A stretch of 64,000 nt of DNA from Streptomyces sp. Ru73 (GCF_002920575.1 NZ_PQSQ01000001.1:124001-188000), one strand, 5' to 3'. Shown: positions 35,677 to 45,347, counted from the stretch's first letter. Notes: generated by a model from the sequence alone, not told the origin. Numbers and translations: made by a program.

Positions 35677-37146
35677 ATGAACCGCACTGCTCGCACCACC
35701 GCCGCTCCCTCTCCCTCGCGCAGCGGCGCGCTCGGCTCCGGCCGCGACGGCCGACGCTCGCAGGGCATCGCCCGCCGGGGCGGACCGTCGCGCTCGGCCA
35801 AGACCGGGCACCCCCGTCAGGGACGCGCCACAGGCGCCCCGCGGGAGTTCGCCCTGCCGGTCACCCACACTCCGCCCCTGCCGGCCGTCGAGACGTTCGC
35901 CGGTCTCGACATGCCCGAGCGTCTGAAGACCACGCTCCGCGCCCACGGCATGAGCGCCCCGTTCCCGATCCAGGCCGCCACGCTGCCCAACGCGCTGGCC
36001 GGCCGGGACGTGCTGGGCCGGGGCCGTACGGGCTCGGGCAAGACCCTGGCCTTCGGTCTCGCCCTGCTGGCCCGCACCGCGGGGCAGCGTGCCGAGCCGC
36101 GGAGCCCGCTGGCGCTGGTCCTCGTCCCCACCCGGGAGCTGGCACAGCAGGTAACGGCCGCGCTCACCCCCTATGCCCGTGCGCTGCGGCTGCGGCTCAC
36201 CACGGTGGTCGGCGGCATGTCGATCGGCCGTCAGGCACGCGATCTGCAGAGCGGCAGCGAGGTGGTGGTGGCCACGCCGGGCCGGCTCAAGGACCTCATC
36301 GAACGCGGTGACTGCCGGCTGGACCGGGTGGCCGTCACGGTCCTGGACGAAGCCGACCAGATGGCCGACATGGGCTTCATGCCCCAGGTGACCCACCTGC
36401 TCGACCAGGTACGGCCCGAGGGGCAGCGTCTGCTGTTCTCCGCCACCCTGGACCGCAACGTCGACCTCCTGGTCCGCCGCTATCTGACCGATCCGGTGGT
36501 CCACTCCGTCGATCCGTCCGCAGGCGCGGTCACCTCCATGGAGCACCATCTGCTGCACGTCCAGGGGGCCGACAAGCACGCGACGACCACTCGGATCGCC
36601 GCACGTGACGGGCGAGTGATCATGTTCCTGGACACCAAGCACGCAGTGGACCGGCTGACCAGGGACCTTCTGGCGGTCGGGGTACGCGCCTCGGCCCTGC
36701 ACGGCGGCAAGTCGCAGTCGCAGCGCACCCGCACCCTCGCCGGTTTCAAGTCGGGCCACGCGAACGTCCTGGTGGCCACCAATGTCGCGGCCCGCGGCAT
36801 CCACGTCGACAACCTCGACCTCGTCGTCAACGTCGACCCGCCGAGCGACCACAAGGATTACCTGCACCGCGGTGGGCGTACTGCCCGCGCCGGCGAGTCC
36901 GGAACCGTCGTCACCCTCGTCCTGCCCGGACAGCGCCGCAGCATGAACCGCCTGATGTCGGACGCCGACATCACCGCGCAGGAAACCAGGATCCACCCGG
37001 GCGAAGCCGACCTGAGCCGTATCACCGGGGCCCAGGCGCCTTCGGGCATCGCCCTGACCGCAGCGGACACCCAGCCCCCCGAGCGCACCGGCACCGTGCG
37101 GCAGTCGCGGCGCAGCCGCCCTGCCCGACAGCGGCGCCGCTCCTGA
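35677..37146 (+). CDS. DEAD-box RNA helicase
   Basis: The 489-residue helicase starts at ATG 35677 behind GGAAGG. A basic Ser/Arg/Gly-rich head (residues 1-55) is followed by all core motifs: Q-motif (PFPIQAATLP), I (GRGRTGSGKT), Ia (PTRELAQ), Ib (TPGR), II (DEAD), III (SAT), IV (IMFLDT), V (VATNVAARGIHV) and VI (HRGGRTARAG). The tail is basic. It unwinds RNA duplexes using ATP. The proximity to cspA suggests a cold-adaptation role like CsdA or RhlE. Similar genes in streptomycetes occur in several copies. Confidence 0.94.
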   Translation: MNRTARTTAAPSPSRSGALGSGRDGRRSQGIARRGGPSRSAKTGHPRQGRATGAPREFALPVTHTPPLPAVETFAGLDMPERLKTTLRAHGMSAPFPIQAATLPNALAGRDVLGRGRTGSGKTLAFGLALLARTAGQRAEPRSPLALVLVPTRELAQQVTAALTPYARALRLRLTTVVGGMSIGRQARDLQSGSEVVVATPGRLKDLIERGDCRLDRVAVTVLDEADQMADMGFMPQVTHLLDQVRPEGQRLLFSATLDRNVDLLVRRYLTDPVVHSVDPSAGAVTSMEHHLLHVQGADKHATTTRIAARDGRVIMFLDTKHAVDRLTRDLLAVGVRASALHGGKSQSQRTRTLAGFKSGHANVLVATNVAARGIHVDNLDLVVNVDPPSDHKDYLHRGGRTARAGESGTVVTLVLPGQRRSMNRLMSDADITAQETRIHPGEADLSRITGAQAPSGIALTAADTQPPERTGTVRQSRRSRPARQRRRS

Positions 37147-37350
37147 ACCAGCAGCCACGGCCCCTCACGCAGCAAGCGCCCCGGAGGACTGGCCCTCACC
37201 GACCGTGGCTTCACCGACGGCCGGGCGGGGCGACCGCATCGGCTGGCGGCGTACGGTGACGTGGTCCGGCGGCCCCGAGGCTCGGCGACCGCGTCGCTCT
37301 CGTGGAAATTTCGGGGAAGAAGTGCTGGTCAGCGAGGTGCGGGCAGGGAA

Positions 37351-37367
37351 CCGGAAATTTTTTCCGG
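37351..37367. other. Palindrome in the helicase/DGPF gap
   Basis: CCGGAAA-TTT-TTTCCGG is a perfect 7-bp inverted repeat with a 3-base centre in the 306-bp gap after the helicase gene. It lies just upstream of the ECF42-type promoter and could be an operator or a small terminator. Nothing else stands out in the gap. Confidence 0.4.
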
Positions 37368-37373
37368 CGATGA

Positions 37374-37400
37374 TGTCGAGAACCGGCGAGTGGCTCCGTC
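37374..37400 (+). promoter_or_regulatory. Candidate ECF42-type promoter of the DGPF/sigma operon
   Basis: TGTCGA at 37374-37379 and CGTC at 37397-37400, 17 bases apart, match the -35 and -10 elements I recall for ECF42 sigma factors. The site ends 52 bases before the DGPF gene. It implies that the sigma factor drives its own operon. Confidence 0.6.
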
Positions 37401-37452
37401 CCCGGGGTGAACGCGACGACAATGGGTCGCACCGGCATCGAGGAGACCGACC

Positions 37453-37860
37453 ATGGCCAAGTACCTGCTGCTGAAGCACTACCGCGGCGCTCCGGACGCG
37501 GTGAACAACATTCCCATGGACCAGTGGAAGCCCGAGGAGATCTCGGCGCATATGCAGTACATGCAGGACTTCGCGGCCCGGCTGGAGAAGAGCGGGGAGT
37601 TCGTCGACGGGCAGGCGCTCGCCCCCGAGGGGACGTGGGTCCGGTACGACGGCGAGGGGCGTCCGCCGGTCACCGACGGGCCGTTCGCCGAGACCAAGGA
37701 CCTCATCGCCGGCTGGATGGTGATCGACGTCGACAGCTACGAGCGCGCCGTCGAGCTGGCCGGGGAGCTGTCGGCCGCCCCCGGCGCGGGCGGGCAGCCG
37801 ATCCACGAGTGGCTGGAGCTGCGCCCGTTCCTCACCGCGCCCCCCACCATCACGGAGTGA
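37453..37860 (+). CDS. DGPF-domain (YCII-related) protein, ECF42 partner
   Basis: The 135-residue protein has a YCII-like ferredoxin fold: MAKYLLLKHYRG, MQDFAARLEKSGEFVDGQALAPEG, the DGPF tetrad in VTDGPFAETKDLIAGWMVIDVDSYERAVELA, and HEWLELRPF at the end. Such DGPF proteins are encoded beside ECF42 sigma factors across bacteria, but their biochemical role is unknown. It is not an anti-sigma factor by sequence. It starts at ATG 37453 after GAGGAGACC and overlaps the sigma gene by 4 bases. Confidence 0.9.
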   Translation: MAKYLLLKHYRGAPDAVNNIPMDQWKPEEISAHMQYMQDFAARLEKSGEFVDGQALAPEGTWVRYDGEGRPPVTDGPFAETKDLIAGWMVIDVDSYERAVELAGELSAAPGAGGQPIHEWLELRPFLTAPPTITE

Positions 37861-39023
37861 CCTCCCCGGTGTCGCAGCTGAACGAGGCCCTGCTCAGGAG
37901 CCTCACGCCGAGTGTGCTCGGCATCCTCGTCCGCCGCGGAGCAGACTTCGCGGCGGCCGAGGACGCCGTACAGGACGCGCTGGTCGAAGCGCTCCGCGTC
38001 TGGCCGGCCGACCCTCCGCGCGATGCGAAGGGGTGGCTGGTCACCGTGGCCTGGCGCCGGTTCCTCGACGCGACCCGCGCGGACGCCGCCCGCCGGCGCC
38101 GCGAGGACCTGGCCGAGGAACAGCCGGAGCCAGGGCCCGTGTCCGGCGTGGACGACACGCTGCAGCTGTACTTCCTGTGCGCCCACCCCTCGCTGACACC
38201 GTCGTCCGCCGTCGCGCTCACCCTGCGCGCCGTCGGCGGGCTCACCACCCGCCAGATCGCCCAGGCGTACCTGGTGCCGGAGGCGACGATGGCGCAGCGC
38301 ATCAGCCGCGCCAAGCGCACCGTCTCCGCCGTCCGTTTCGACCGGCCAGGTGACGTCGCCACCGTGCTGCGCGTGCTGTACCTGGTCTTCAACGAGGGCT
38401 ACTCCGGTGACGTCGACCTCGCCGCCGAGGCCATCCGGCTCACCCGGCAGCTCGCGGCCGTCATCGACCATCCCGAGGTGGCGGGGCTGCTCGCCCTCAT
38501 GCTGCTCCACCACGCCCGGCGGGCCGCCAGGACCGCGCCCGACGGCAGCCTGGTGCCGCTCGCCGAGCAGGACCGCGGCCGGTGGGACACCACGGCGATC
38601 GCCGAGGGCGTCCGCATCCTGCAGGCGGCACTCGCGCGCGACCGGCTGGGCGAGTTCCAGGCCCAGGCCGCCATCGCGGCGCTGCACGCCGACGCGCCCA
38701 CCGCCGGGGAGACCGACTGGGTGCAGATCGTCGAGTGGTACGACGAGCTGGCGCGGCTGACCGACAGCCCGGTCGTACGGCTCAACCGCGCGGTCGCCGT
38801 CGGCGAGGCGGACGGTCCGCGGGCCGGCCTGGCGGCGCTCGCCGAACTGGACGACTCGCTGCCCCGTCACGCCGCGGTGGCCGCGTACCTCCACGAGCGC
38901 GACGGCGACCCGGCGACGGCGGCCCGGCTGTACGCGGAGGCGGCCGGCAAGGCGGCCAACCTCGCCGAGCGCGACTACCTCACACGCCAGGCCGCCCGGC
39001 TCAACGCCGGCCGGCCCGGCTGA
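37857..39023 (+). CDS. ECF42-group RNA polymerase sigma factor
   Basis: The 388-residue protein starts at GTG 37857, overlapping the DGPF stop. Region 2 (FAAAEDAVQDALVEALRVWPADPPRDAKGWLVTVAWRRFLDATR) and region 4 (LRAVGGLTTRQIAQAYLVPEATMAQRISRAKRTV) occupy the first 160 residues. A C-terminal extension of about 200 residues follows (FNEGYSGDVDLAAEAIRLTRQL, ADAPTAGETDWVQIVEWYDELARLTDSPVVRLNRAVAVGEADGP). This extension is the hallmark of ECF42 and may replace an anti-sigma factor as the control element. The signal sensed is unknown. Confidence 0.92.
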   Translation: MTSPVSQLNEALLRSLTPSVLGILVRRGADFAAAEDAVQDALVEALRVWPADPPRDAKGWLVTVAWRRFLDATRADAARRRREDLAEEQPEPGPVSGVDDTLQLYFLCAHPSLTPSSAVALTLRAVGGLTTRQIAQAYLVPEATMAQRISRAKRTVSAVRFDRPGDVATVLRVLYLVFNEGYSGDVDLAAEAIRLTRQLAAVIDHPEVAGLLALMLLHHARRAARTAPDGSLVPLAEQDRGRWDTTAIAEGVRILQAALARDRLGEFQAQAAIAALHADAPTAGETDWVQIVEWYDELARLTDSPVVRLNRAVAVGEADGPRAGLAALAELDDSLPRHAAVAAYLHERDGDPATAARLYAEAAGKAANLAERDYLTRQAARLNAGRPG

Positions 39024-39037
39024 CGGGCCGCTGCCGC

Positions 39038-39703
39038 TCAGCCCCGTGTCAGCTCCTTGAGGGCGAGGTTGAGCCGGAGGACGTTGACGCGGGGTTCGCC
39101 CAGGAAGCCGGCGACGCGGCCCTCGGTGTGGTCCGCGACCAGCTTCTTCACGCGTGCGACGGGGAGGTGGTTGCGGTCGGCGACGCGGCGGGTCTGGAGC
39201 TGGGCGTAGGCGGGGGAGATGTCGGGGTCCAGGCCCGAGCCGGAGGAGGTGACCGCGTCGGGCGGTACCCGGGACGGCGCGATCCGGTGGCCGGGTACGG
39301 AGTTGTCCCTGACGACGGCGGCCCGCGCCGCCTTCACGGACGCGACCAGCTCGGGGTTGTCGGCGGCGAGGTTGGTGGCGCCGGAGACCAGCAGCTTGTA
39401 CTGGGTGTTGACGGTGTTGGTGGTCAGGCCGTCGGAGGGGCGGGGCTGGAACCAGCGCAGGTCCGGCGCGGGCTTCTGCTGCCCCTTCTTCAGCGGCAGG
39501 TCGTAGCGCTGGCCGATGAGTGCGGAGCCGACGGCCTTGCCCTCCGCCCTCACCTCCGAGCCGTTGGCCTGGTGGGGAAAGAGGCCCTGGGCGACGCCGG
39601 TGACGGCGAGCGGGTAGAGCACGCCGCACACGACGGTCAGGACGAGCAGGGCACGCAGGCCCGCCGCGCACAGGCGTGCGGTGTTCTTGACGGCAGTGTT
39701 CAT
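39038..39703 (-). CDS. kdpC: Potassium-transporting ATPase subunit KdpC
   Basis: The 221-residue subunit has one N-terminal membrane helix (residues 12-38, LRALLVLTVVCGVLYPLAVTGVAQ) and an extracellular domain with the conserved GSALIGQ, FQPRPS, DAVTSSGSGLDPDISPAYAQLQTRRVADRN. It stabilises KdpA-KdpB and may act as a catalytic chaperone for ATP binding. GTG 39712, overlapping the kdpB stop, is an alternative start. Confidence 0.94.
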   Translation of the reverse strand: MNTAVKNTARLCAAGLRALLVLTVVCGVLYPLAVTGVAQGLFPHQANGSEVRAEGKAVGSALIGQRYDLPLKKGQQKPAPDLRWFQPRPSDGLTTNTVNTQYKLLVSGATNLAADNPELVASVKAARAAVVRDNSVPGHRIAPSRVPPDAVTSSGSGLDPDISPAYAQLQTRRVADRNHLPVARVKKLVADHTEGRVAGFLGEPRVNVLRLNLALKELTRG

Positions 39704-39708
39704 GGCGG

Positions 39709-41862
39709 TCACCCGATGCCTGGAAGGAGGGAGAGGAGCAGGTCGATGAGTTTGATGCCGAGGAAGGGGGCGATCAGGCCGCCGAGCCCGTAGATGCCGA
39801 GGTTGCGGCGGAGCATCTTGTCGGCGCTGGTGGGCCGGTACCGCACGCCCTTCAGGGCCAGCGGGACGAGCGCCACGATGATCAGCGCGTTGAAGACGAC
39901 GGCGGAGAGGATCGCGGAGTCGGGGGAGGACAGCCGCATGATGTTGAGCTTGTCCAGGCCGGGATAGACCGCGGCGAACAGCGCCGGAATGATCGCGAAG
40001 TACTTGGCGACGTCGTTGGCGATGGAGAACGTCGTCAACGCGCCCCGAGTGATGAGCAGTTGCTTGCCGATTTCGACGATCTCGATGAGCTTGGTCGGGT
40101 TGGAGTCCAGGTCGACCATGTTCCCGGCCTCCTTGGCGGCGGAGGTGCCGGTGTTCATGGCCACGCCGACGTCGGCCTGGGCGAGGGCGGGCGCGTCGTT
40201 GGTGCCGTCGCCGGTCATCGCGACCAGCTTGCCGCCCGCCTGCTCACGCTTGATCAGGGCCATCTTGTCCTCGGGGGTGGCCTCGGCGAGGAAGTCGTCC
40301 ACGCCTGCCTCGTCCGCGATGGCCTTGGCGGTGAGCGGGTTGTCGCCCGTGATCATGACGGTCTTGATGCCCATCCGGCGCAGCTCGGTGAACCGCTCGC
40401 GCATGCCCTCCTTGACCACGTCCTTGAGGTGGATGACGCCCAGGACGCGGGCGCCGCGGGCGTCCTCGACGGCCACCAGCAGCGGCGTGCCGCCCGCCTC
40501 GGAGATGCCTCGGACCAGGTCGTCGGCGTCCTCGGCCACGGTGCCGCCGCGCTCCCGTACCCAGGCGAGTACCGAGCCCGAGGCGCCCTTGCGGATGCTG
40601 CGGCCGTCCACGTCCACGCCCGACATGCGGGTCTGCGCGGTGAAGGCGATCCACTCGGCGTGGCCCAGTTCGCCCCGGGCGCGCTCGCGCAGGCCGTACT
40701 CCTCCTTGGCCAGGACCACGACGGAGCGGCCTTCGGGAGTCTCGTCGGCGAGCGAGGAGAGCTGGGCCGCGTCGGCGACCTCGGCGGCGGTGCTGCCGCG
40801 TACGGGCACGAACTCGGCGGCCTGCCGGTTCCCGAGGGTGATGGTGCCGGTCTTGTCCAGCAGCAGGGTGGAGACGTCGCCCGCCGCCTCGACCGCGCGG
40901 CCGGACATCGCCAGGACGTTGCGCTGCACCAGGCGGTCCATGCCGGCGATGCCGATGGCGGAGAGCAGCGCGCCGATCGTGGTCGGGATCAGGCAGACCA
41001 GCAGTGCGGTCAGCACGATGAGCGAGGTCTGCCCGTCGGCGCCGGCGTGGGCGGCGAAGGGCTTCAGCGTGACCACGGCGAGCAGGAAGACGATGGTCAG
41101 CGAGGCGAGCAGGATGTTCAGCGCGATCTCGTTGGGCGTCTTCTGCCGGGCCGCGCCCTCGACCAGGTTGATCATCCGGTCGATGAACGTCTCGCCCGGC
41201 TTCGTCGTGATCGTGACGACGATGCGGTCGGAGAGGACCTTCGTACCGCCGGTGACCGCCGACCGGTCACCGCCCGACTCCCGGATGACCGGGGCCGATT
41301 CGCCGGTGATGGCGGACTCGTCGACGGACGCGACCCCTTCGACGACATCGCCGTCGCCGGGGATGATGTCGCCCGCCTCGCACACCACCCGGTCGCCGAC
41401 GCGGAGTTCGGTGCCGGGCACGCGCTCCTCGGTGCCGCCGGTGAGGCGGCGCGCGACGGTGTCGGTCTTGGCCTTGCGCAGGGTGTCGGCCTGGGCCTTG
41501 CCGCGGCCCTCGGCCACGGCCTCGGCGAGGTTGGCGAAGAGGACGGTCAGCCACAGCCAGGCGGTGATCGTCCAGCCGAACCAGTCGCCGGGGCGGGCGA
41601 GCGCGAGCGCCGTGGTGAGGACCGAGCCGATCAGTACGACGAACATCACCGGCGACTTGATCATCACGCGCGGGTGCAGCTTCCGTACCGCGTCGGGAAG
41701 CGAGGTCAGCAGCTGGCTCGGGTCGAACAGCCCGGTGCCGACCCGGCCGTCGCCGGGTTCGTGGCCCGTCGGCAGGTCCTGGTGGGGCGCCCGGGGCGGG
41801 GTTGCTGTGGTCATGTCGTCCTGCTCTTCGGTCCTCAGCTGCGGTGTGTCGGTGGTGGTCAT
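39709..41862 (-). CDS. kdpB: Potassium-transporting ATPase ATP-binding subunit KdpB
   Basis: The 717-residue P-type ATPase has the phosphorylation motif DKTGT, the actuator loop TGES, the hinge [21 protein letters not shown], and the KdpB-specific [12 protein letters not shown]. It hydrolyses ATP to drive high-affinity K+ uptake through KdpA. The ATG at 41862 overlaps the kdpA stop (ATGA). A second ATG at 41814 with AGGACGAC upstream would give a 701-residue form closer to the usual length. No KdpD/KdpE sensor pair lies in the window. Confidence 0.95.
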   Translation of the reverse strand: MTTTDTPQLRTEEQDDMTTATPPRAPHQDLPTGHEPGDGRVGTGLFDPSQLLTSLPDAVRKLHPRVMIKSPVMFVVLIGSVLTTALALARPGDWFGWTITAWLWLTVLFANLAEAVAEGRGKAQADTLRKAKTDTVARRLTGGTEERVPGTELRVGDRVVCEAGDIIPGDGDVVEGVASVDESAITGESAPVIRESGGDRSAVTGGTKVLSDRIVVTITTKPGETFIDRMINLVEGAARQKTPNEIALNILLASLTIVFLLAVVTLKPFAAHAGADGQTSLIVLTALLVCLIPTTIGALLSAIGIAGMDRLVQRNVLAMSGRAVEAAGDVSTLLLDKTGTITLGNRQAAEFVPVRGSTAAEVADAAQLSSLADETPEGRSVVVLAKEEYGLRERARGELGHAEWIAFTAQTRMSGVDVDGRSIRKGASGSVLAWVRERGGTVAEDADDLVRGISEAGGTPLLVAVEDARGARVLGVIHLKDVVKEGMRERFTELRRMGIKTVMITGDNPLTAKAIADEAGVDDFLAEATPEDKMALIKREQAGGKLVAMTGDGTNDAPALAQADVGVAMNTGTSAAKEAGNMVDLDSNPTKLIEIVEIGKQLLITRGALTTFSIANDVAKYFAIIPALFAAVYPGLDKLNIMRLSSPDSAILSAVVFNALIIVALVPLALKGVRYRPTSADKMLRRNLGIYGLGGLIAPFLGIKLIDLLLSLLPGIG

Positions 41863-43523
41863 GCCGCGAGCCCTTCGGCGAGGGGGCCCAGGGCCAGCGC
41901 GGGGAAGTAGGTCAGCCCGGTGACGATCAGCAGGGTGCCGACCAGGAGGCCGCTGAACAGCGGCTTCTCCGTACGCAGGGTGCCCGCGGTCTCGGGGACG
42001 GGCCGCTGCCCGGCGAGCGAGCCGGCCAGCGCCAGGACGAACACCATGGGCAGGAACCGGCCGAGCAGCATGGCGAGTCCGAGGGTGGTGTTGTACCAGG
42101 GGGTGTCGGCGCTGAGCCCGGCGAAGGCCGATCCGTTGTTGTTGGCGCCGGAGGTGTAGGCGTACAGCACCTCCGAGAAGCCGTGCGCGCCGGGGTTGAG
42201 GATCGAGTGCGGCGGGGTCGGCAGGGCCATGGCCGCGGCGGTGAAGCACAGGACCAGGGCCGGGGTGATGAGGATGTAGCAGGCGGCCAGCTTGATCTCG
42301 CGGGAGCCGATCTTCTTGCCCAGGTACTCCGGGGTGCGGCCGACCATCAGGCCGGCGAGGAAGACGGCGATGACGGCCATGACGAGGATGCCGTAGAGGC
42401 CGGAGCCGACACCGCCGGGCGCGATCTCGCCCAGCTGCATGCCCAGCAGGGTGATGCCGCCGCCGAAGCCGGTGAGCGAGGAGTGGAAGGCGTCCACGGC
42501 GCCCGTCGAGGTCAGCGTCGTGGCCACCGCGAAGATCGAGGAGCCGCCGATGCCGAAGCGGGTCTCCTTGCCCTCCATCGCGCCGCCCGCGGCCTGCAGG
42601 GCGGGGCCGCCGTGGTGGAACTCGGTCCACATCATCAGCGCCGTGAAGCCCAGCCAGATGGCGGCCATGGTGGCCAGGAGCGCGTAGCCCTGCCGGAGGG
42701 AGCCCACCATGCGGCCGAAGGTCCGGGTGAGGGCCACGGGGATCAGCAGGATGAGGAAGACCTCGAAGAGGTTGGTGAAGCCGTCGGGGTTCTCGAAGGG
42801 GTGGGCGCTGTTTGCGTTGGCCAGGCCGCCGCCGTTGGTGCCCAGCTCCTTGATGACCTCCTGGGAGGCGTAGGCGCCGCCCTGCCACTGCTGCGGGGCG
42901 CCCAGGAACTGGCCGACCTCGTGGATGCCGGCGAAGTTCTGGATCGCACCGCAGGCGACCAGGACCAGCGCGCCGGCGACGGAGATCGGCAGCAGGACGC
43001 GGAGGGTGCCGCGGACCAGGTCGGTCCAGAAGTTGCCCAGTTCGCCGGTGCGTGACCGCGCGAAACCGCGGACGAGGGCGACGGCGACGGCCATGCCGAC
43101 CGCGGCCGAGACGAAGTTCTGCACCGCCAGGCCGCCGGTCTGCACGACGTGGCCCATGGCCTGTTCGCCCGCGTAGGACTGCCAGTTGGTGTTGGCCACG
43201 AAGGAGGCGGCGGTGTTGAACGCCTGGTCCGGTGAGATCGAGGCGAAGCCGAGCGAGCCGGGCAGTACGCCCTGGAGCCGCTGGAGCAGGTAGAGGAAGA
43301 GGACGCCGGCGGCCGAGAAGGCGAGCACGCCGCGCAGGTAGGCGGGCCAGCGCATCTCGGTGTCGGGGTGCGCGCCGATGGCCTTGTAGAGCCACTTCTC
43401 CACGCGCAGATGGCGGGGCGAGGAGTAGACGCGGGCCATGTGATCGCCGAGGGGACGGTATGCCAGGGCGAGCGCCGCTATGAGCGCCAGCAGCTGCAGC
43501 ACACCGGCAAGGACGGGGCTCAT
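41859..43523 (-). CDS. kdpA: Potassium-transporting ATPase potassium-binding subunit KdpA
   Basis: The 554-residue membrane subunit has ten helices and four selectivity-filter-like repeats, seen for example in [33 protein letters not shown] and [14 protein letters not shown]. It forms the K+ channel-like pathway from outside. It follows kdpF by 7 bases and overlaps kdpB. Confidence 0.95.
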   Translation of the reverse strand: MSPVLAGVLQLLALIAALALAYRPLGDHMARVYSSPRHLRVEKWLYKAIGAHPDTEMRWPAYLRGVLAFSAAGVLFLYLLQRLQGVLPGSLGFASISPDQAFNTAASFVANTNWQSYAGEQAMGHVVQTGGLAVQNFVSAAVGMAVAVALVRGFARSRTGELGNFWTDLVRGTLRVLLPISVAGALVLVACGAIQNFAGIHEVGQFLGAPQQWQGGAYASQEVIKELGTNGGGLANANSAHPFENPDGFTNLFEVFLILLIPVALTRTFGRMVGSLRQGYALLATMAAIWLGFTALMMWTEFHHGGPALQAAGGAMEGKETRFGIGGSSIFAVATTLTSTGAVDAFHSSLTGFGGGITLLGMQLGEIAPGGVGSGLYGILVMAVIAVFLAGLMVGRTPEYLGKKIGSREIKLAACYILITPALVLCFTAAAMALPTPPHSILNPGAHGFSEVLYAYTSGANNNGSAFAGLSADTPWYNTTLGLAMLLGRFLPMVFVLALAGSLAGQRPVPETAGTLRTEKPLFSGLLVGTLLIVTGLTYFPALALGPLAEGLAA

Positions 43524-43530
43524 GTCGTTC

Positions 43531-43620
43531 TCAGAACCTCTCCGGGTAGATCAGGGCGAGGACGAGATAGCCCAGGAGGGCCGCGGCCACGATCAGGCCG
43601 ACGATGTTTTCGGTGGTCAC
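43531..43620 (-). CDS. kdpF: Potassium-transporting ATPase accessory peptide KdpF
   Basis: A 29-residue peptide starting at GTG 43620 ([29 protein letters not shown]) is a single membrane helix ending in the KdpF signature YLVxALxxPERF. It stabilises the KdpABC complex. Its start overlaps the stop of another tiny membrane peptide upstream. Confidence 0.92.
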   Translation of the reverse strand: MTTENIVGLIVAAALLGYLVLALIYPERF

Positions 43621-43700
43621 AGCTTGGCGACCCCCTTGGCGACAAGGGCCACCAGCGCGAAGACCGCGAGCGTGGTGACGACGAAGGCCACGTCGGCCAT
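43617..43700 (-). CDS. 27-residue membrane peptide leading the kdp operon
   Basis: The frame ([27 protein letters not shown]) starts at ATG 43700 behind AGGAGCTCTCG and ends inside the kdpF start (TGA/GTG overlap). It is a single hydrophobic helix with a short basic tail. The strong ribosome-binding site and translational coupling to kdpF argue that it is made. It may be a KdpF-like stabiliser or a coupling leader peptide. Confidence 0.7.
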   Translation of the reverse strand: MADVAFVVTTLAVFALVALVAKGVAKL

Positions 43701-43878
43701 CGAGAGCTCCTGGATGAGAGGTGGAACTGAACGGACGGTGAGAGCAAACCGCCTTTTCCGGCCACGGCGGCCGCCGTTGACGGCTCCCTTACGGCCGCGC
43801 GTGCGCCCTTGACGCCTCCCATACGCCGACGGGCGGCAGCGCACGCCGGAACCCGCGCTGAGCTGCGAAGAAGAATCG

Positions 43879-43916
43879 CCGAAGGCCCGCACCGGGGAGG
43901 TGGTGCGGGCCTTCGG
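43879..43916. terminator. 15-bp hairpin between lysA and the kdp operon
   Basis: CCGAAGGCCCGCACC pairs perfectly with GGTGCGGGCCTTCGG around an 8-base loop. It lies downstream of lysA on the minus strand and upstream of the kdp operon, insulating the two. The rest of the 43701-43878 gap must hold the kdp promoter, but I see no clear motif. Confidence 0.75.
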
Positions 43917-43925
43917 GGACGCCGT

Positions 43926-43992
43926 GACGGCTGCCCTCAGGGGGAGGCGCGACGGCTGCCCTCAGGGGGCGGGTAAAGCGCGCCCCTGAGGG
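43926..43992. repeat. 25-bp tandem repeat and second terminator-like stem after lysA
   Basis: GACGGCTGCCCTCAGGGGG occurs at 43926-43944 and again at 43951-43969, a 25-base period. The second copy pairs through CCCTCAGGGGGCG with CGCCCCTGAGGG at 43981-43992, giving a 12-bp stem with one bulge right after the lysA stop. The duplication may be a copied terminator arm. Confidence 0.65.
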
Positions 43993-44000
43993 CGTGCGGG

Positions 44001-45347
44001 TCAGCGGCCGACGTCGCGGCTGCTGAGGTCGTCCAGGGTCTCGCGGCGTACCAGGAGCCGTGCAGCACCGTCCGCCACGGCGGCCACCGGCGGGCGGCCC
44101 ACGAGGTTGTAGGCGGAGGCCATGGACAGGTGGTACGCACCCGCCGCCGGTACGGCCAGCAGGTCGCCGGGCCGTACGTCACCGGGCAGCGGCACGCCGG
44201 CCGCGAGGACGTCGCCCGCCTCGCAGTGCCGGCCGACCACGGTCACCGGGGCCGGCGCGGCGTCCGAGCGCCGTCCCACGAGGCGCGGCGCGTACCGCAC
44301 CCCGTAGAGCGCGGGCCGCGGATTGTCGCTCATCCCGCCGTCCACGGCGACGAACGTGTGCGCCTCCGTGCGCTTGACGGCGAGCACCCGGTAGAGGGCG
44401 ACGCCCGCGGGCCCCGCGATGGCCCGGCCCGGTTCGATGACGAGCCGGGGCACGGTGAGCCCGGCCGCCGCACAGCTCTCGATCAGCTCGGTACGCACCT
44501 TCCTGGCGAGCGCGGGGACGTCCAACGCGGGTTCGCCCGGCCGGTAGGCGATGCCGTGCCCGCCGCCGAGATCCAGCTCGGGCGGCACCGTGCCGTGTGC
44601 GTCCCGGATGCGGGCCATCAGCCCCACCATCCGGCGCACCGCCGCGAGGTAGGGCTTGGCGCTGGTGATCTGCGAGCCCAAGTGGCAGTGCAGCCCGGCC
44701 AGTTCCAGGTCGGGCTGGGCGAGCACCCGGGCGACGGCGTGCTGTGCGCTGCCGTCCGCGACCGACAGCCCGAACTTCTGGTCGCCGGTACCGGTACGGA
44801 TCTTCTCGTGCGCCCCGGCGGCGATGCCGGGCACCACCCGGACCATCACCTTCGGGCGGACCCGGCCGGCGCCGGCCGCCGCCGCGAGGCGGGCGATCTC
44901 CGCCGGGCTGTCGATGACGATGCGGCCCACGCCGAGCCGCAGCGCCGTCTCCAGGTCCTGCGGGCTCTTGGCGTTGCCGTGCAGCACGATGCGCTCGGGC
45001 GGCACGCCGGCCGCGACGGCGAGCTCCAGCTCGCCCGCCGAGCACACGTCCAGCCCGAGCCCTTCCTCGGTCACCCAGCGCGCCATGGTCCGGCACAGGA
45101 ACGCCTTGGCGGCGTACCGGACGTCGGCGTCGGGGAAGGCGTGCGCGTACGTACGGCAGCGGGTCCGCACCTCGGTCTCGTCCAGCAGGTAGAGCGGTGT
45201 GCCGAAGCGCTCGGCGGCCTCGGCGAGCGGTACGCCGCCCACCGCGAGGTCGCCGGTGGGCAGCGGGAGGGTGGAGGCGGGCCAGACGGACAGCCCGGCC
45301 GGGTCCACGGCGGCGGCCGCCGCGGGCGTCAGGTCCACGGTGGTCAT
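44001..45347 (-). CDS. lysA: Diaminopimelate decarboxylase
   Basis: The 448-residue PLP fold-type III enzyme has the Lys in DVRYAAKAFLCRTM, HGNAKSPQDLE, LHCHLGSQIT, GGGHGIAYRPGEP, EPGRAIAGPAGVALYRV and CEAGDVLA, with the C-terminal AAGAYHLSMASAYN. It decarboxylates meso-diaminopimelate to lysine. It overlaps a SAV_915-type gene by 4 bases and is not beside threonine or homoserine genes, so it may be a second copy tied to a specialised pathway rather than the housekeeping lysA. Specificity for diaminopimelate over related amino acids is by family only. Confidence 0.88.
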   Translation of the reverse strand: MTTVDLTPAAAAAVDPAGLSVWPASTLPLPTGDLAVGGVPLAEAAERFGTPLYLLDETEVRTRCRTYAHAFPDADVRYAAKAFLCRTMARWVTEEGLGLDVCSAGELELAVAAGVPPERIVLHGNAKSPQDLETALRLGVGRIVIDSPAEIARLAAAAGAGRVRPKVMVRVVPGIAAGAHEKIRTGTGDQKFGLSVADGSAQHAVARVLAQPDLELAGLHCHLGSQITSAKPYLAAVRRMVGLMARIRDAHGTVPPELDLGGGHGIAYRPGEPALDVPALARKVRTELIESCAAAGLTVPRLVIEPGRAIAGPAGVALYRVLAVKRTEAHTFVAVDGGMSDNPRPALYGVRYAPRLVGRRSDAAPAPVTVVGRHCEAGDVLAAGVPLPGDVRPGDLLAVPAAGAYHLSMASAYNLVGRPPVAAVADGAARLLVRRETLDDLSSRDVGR

